A DNA stretch of 9,180 bases, from assembly GCA_002376965.1 (NCBI GenBank), contig DFOV01000253.1, positions 1 to 9,180 on the forward strand, read 5' to 3'. The notes under the pieces are model-generated. The model was not told the origin of the DNA. It made no database searches and was given only the letters and a program-made list of their open reading frames with translations. Of this stretch, positions 7,383 to 9,180 are shown piece after piece. Source of the stretch: Gammaproteobacteria bacterium UBA3532 (GTDB taxonomy: Bacteria; Pseudomonadota; Gammaproteobacteria; Enterobacterales; UBA3532). Numbering within the stretch: position 1 is the stretch's first letter; every line of letters starts with the position of its first letter. The position numbers and the translations under genes are program-made.

Positions 7383-8062
7383 ATGGTTTGGCTATTCGCC
7401 CCCATTTCAACCAAACGATCACGCACAGCAAAAACCATCGCAAAAGATCCAGCGATATAGATATCAAAATCGGCCAGCGGCCGCCCAGGCACCGTTAAGC
7501 CAGCAAACACATTCCCAACAATGAAAGGGCCAGCAACTCCAACTTGTTCTACCGTTGGAATATAATGAAAGGTCTTCGCTGTGATTTGTTGGAAATCATT
7601 GTGCAGGTATAGCCCTTCCTGCTGGTGGCTACCCCAAATAAGATATCGTGGTCGGCCATCCTCCTGTTGCTCCAACGCCTCAAGCATGGCCTTTAACGGC
7701 GCAATGCCCGTTCCACCCGCTATCATTAATATAGGTCGTTCCCCCTGCCTTACTGTGCATTGACCTTGAGCAAGGCTAACCTTCAATGTGCCTTGCTCAA
7801 TAGCGGCAATGATTTCATCAGTAACAGCACTACCCTCAACTTGTCGAATGTGCAATTCAAGCTCAGTACCGTTGGGAGCATTGGCAATGGAAAAGGGACA
7901 TGCCTTCCCACTGCGCAAGATAATATTAAGGTATTGACCCGGCTGATAGCGATAAACGCTTCGGCTAATATCGAGAAAAGTTCTATGTACCTCACCCGAT
8001 AACACCTCATGCCTGGTAACTGTTAAGCTAAACTCATTTGCGATCATATTTCTGCTGCTCAC
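7349..8062 (-). CDS. fre: NAD(P)H-flavin reductase, Fre/LuxG family
   Basis: Predicted cytosolic enzyme that uses NAD(P)H to reduce free flavins, supplying reduced flavin to other enzymes and to ferric-iron reduction. The protein has 237 residues from a GTG at 8062, or 232 from the ATG at 8047; E. coli Fre has 233. It has the ferredoxin-NADP reductase layout: an N-terminal flavin barrel with PGQYLNI (41-47), CPFSIANAP (55-63) and [10 protein letters not shown] (68-77), then the nucleotide domain with [14 protein letters not shown] (112-125), YLIWGSH and [11 protein letters not shown]. The usual Arg of the RPFS flavin motif is Cys here (TGT, one base from CGT). The GTG overlaps the ubiD stop as GTGA, with only a weak AGG nine bases before it; the ATG gives the better length match but also has no clear ribosome site, so the start is uncertain by five residues. 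It is co-transcribed with ubiD. CDP-6-deoxyglucose reductase-type relatives are less likely because no ferredoxin domain is attached. Confidence 0.9.
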   Translation of the reverse strand: MSSRNMIANEFSLTVTRHEVLSGEVHRTFLDISRSVYRYQPGQYLNIILRSGKACPFSIANAPNGTELELHIRQVEGSAVTDEIIAAIEQGTLKVSLAQGQCTVRQGERPILMIAGGTGIAPLKAMLEALEQQEDGRPRYLIWGSHQQEGLYLHNDFQQITAKTFHYIPTVEQVGVAGPFIVGNVFAGLTVPGRPLADFDIYIAGSFAMVFAVRDRLVEMGANSQTIYSDMLDLAGE

Positions 8063-9180
8063 TCTTCTATGCCTAGGTCAGACCAAATATCGTCGACTCG
8101 GCGCTTAACGTCATCAGACATGGTAATGGCTTCGCCCCACTCACGCTGCGTTTCACCAGGCCATTTATTGGTTGCGTCCAACCCCATTTTAGATCCCAAC
8201 CCCGAAACAGGTGAAGCGAAATCTAAATAATCAATCGGTGTATTCTCCACCATCACCGTATCGCGAGCCGGATCCATACGAGTAGTGATCGCCCAGATCA
8301 CATCCTGCCAATCACGAACATTAATATCATCGTCGGTCACAATCACAAACTTGGTATACATAAATTGGCGTAGAAACGACCACACCCCCATCATTACCCG
8401 CTTAGCATGACCTGCATACTGCTTCTTCATTGAGACCACCGCCATGCGATAAGAGCAGCCTTCTGGCGGTAAGTAAAAGTCGACAATTTCAGGGAACTGC
8501 TTCTGCAATATAGGGACGAACACTTCATTTAATGCAACCCCGAGAATAGCGGGCTCATCCGGTGGCCGGCCGGTGTAAGTGCTGTGATATATTGGGTCGC
8601 GGCGACAGGTAATGCGTTCGACAGTGAATACGGGGAAACGATCCACTTCATTATAATAGCCCGTGTGGTCACCAAAGGGGCCTTCATCTGCCATATCGTC
8701 AGGATAAATCACACCCTCCAGAATAATCTCTGCACTGGCAGGTACTTGCAACTCAGCCCCTTTACATTGAACTACCTCAGTTTTGCTGCCGCGTAGTAGT
8801 CCAGCAAAAGCATATTCAGAAAGGGTGTCAGGCACAGGGGTGACAGCCCCCAATATCGTTGCCGGATCAGCACCAAGGGCAACAGCAACAGGGAACGGCT
8901 CACCAGGATGCTGCTGCTTCCACTCAAGAAAATCCAGCGCTCCTCCTCTATGAGATAGCCAACGCATAATAACCCGGTTTTTACCAATTACCTGTTGTCG
9001 ATAAATCCCCAGATTCTGACGCTTTTTATGCGGACCTTTTGTAACCACCAAACCCCAGGTAATCAGAGGCCCAGCATCTCCTGGCCAACAGGTTTGAACC
9101 GGTATCCGCCCCAGATCGACGTCATTCCCTTCCCATACGATTCGCTGACACTCAGCCTTTTTCACCACCTTAGGAGCCAT
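8059..9180 (-). CDS. ubiD: 3-polyprenyl-4-hydroxybenzoate decarboxylase, 5' end missing (runs off right edge)
   Basis: Removes the carboxyl group from 3-polyprenyl-4-hydroxybenzoate in ubiquinone synthesis, using prenylated FMN supplied by UbiX. The 373 residues present match E. coli UbiD (about 497 residues) from roughly its residue 119 to near the C-terminus, so about 120 N-terminal residues lie outside the window. The ATG at 9180 is internal, not the start. Visible motifs are [15 protein letters not shown] (30-44 of the fragment), QNLGIYRQQ (55-63), [10 protein letters not shown] (72-81), [20 protein letters not shown] (101-120), the catalytic-site segment [13 protein letters not shown] (166-178), [10 protein letters not shown], and [20 protein letters not shown] near the end. 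The stop TGA overlaps the GTG start of fre. No frameshift or missing motif is visible in the part present. The adjacent pair ubiD-fre also occurs in E. coli. Confidence 0.96.
   Translation of the reverse strand: MAPKVVKKAECQRIVWEGNDVDLGRIPVQTCWPGDAGPLITWGLVVTKGPHKKRQNLGIYRQQVIGKNRVIMRWLSHRGGALDFLEWKQQHPGEPFPVAVALGADPATILGAVTPVPDTLSEYAFAGLLRGSKTEVVQCKGAELQVPASAEIILEGVIYPDDMADEGPFGDHTGYYNEVDRFPVFTVERITCRRDPIYHSTYTGRPPDEPAILGVALNEVFVPILQKQFPEIVDFYLPPEGCSYRMAVVSMKKQYAGHAKRVMMGVWSFLRQFMYTKFVIVTDDDINVRDWQDVIWAITTRMDPARDTVMVENTPIDYLDFASPVSGLGSKMGLDATNKWPGETQREWGEAITMSDDVKRRVDDIWSDLGIEE

Noticed and set aside
9178..9180. ATG at the right edge as the start of ubiD
   Set aside because: Similarity to UbiD begins in the middle of the family (about residue 119 in E. 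coli); the Met is internal and the true start lies beyond the window.

Overview
The window looks like ordinary chromosomal core DNA of a gammaproteobacterium. The base composition appears close to 50% G+C by eye. Every protein resembles gammaproteobacterial housekeeping families as I know them: a tkt-gap-pgk carbon-metabolism run, a LysM/M23 murein peptidase followed by anmK, and a ubiD-fre pair. The gene mix fits a marine lineage of the Oceanospirillales/Alteromonadales/Cellvibrionales type better than the enterics, but I cannot name a genus from the sequence alone. I see no transposase, integrase, phage gene, CRISPR array, tRNA or rRNA.

Layout, left to right. Positions 1-4344 hold three minus-strand genes transcribed tkt -> gap -> pgk; pgk runs off the left edge and lacks its last residues. 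A strong intrinsic terminator sits on the gap stop codon, between gap and pgk. Positions 4345-4741 are a divergent intergenic region with a candidate promoter for tkt (minus), one for the peptidase gene (plus), and two dyad-symmetric elements. Positions 4742-7382 hold a plus-strand pair: a mepM-like LysM/M23 endopeptidase and anmK, 4 bases apart. Positions 7349-9180 hold a minus-strand pair, ubiD -> fre, whose ends overlap as GTGA; ubiD runs off the right edge and lacks its N-terminal part. anmK and fre converge and overlap by 34 bp.

Functionally there are three modules. Transketolase, glyceraldehyde-3-phosphate dehydrogenase and phosphoglycerate kinase link the non-oxidative pentose phosphate pathway to lower glycolysis and gluconeogenesis. 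The murein endopeptidase opens the peptidoglycan mesh, and AnmK recycles the anhydro-MurNAc released by wall turnover. UbiD decarboxylates the prenylated 4-hydroxybenzoate intermediate of ubiquinone synthesis, and Fre makes reduced flavin; E. coli also has fre next to ubiD.

I found no convincing undescribed system. The points worth a second look are small: a GAPDH-type enzyme where many gammaproteobacteria carry epd, the terminator that splits gap from pgk, a dyad over the tkt promoter, a Cys replacing the flavin-motif Arg in Fre, and the convergent anmK/fre overlap.
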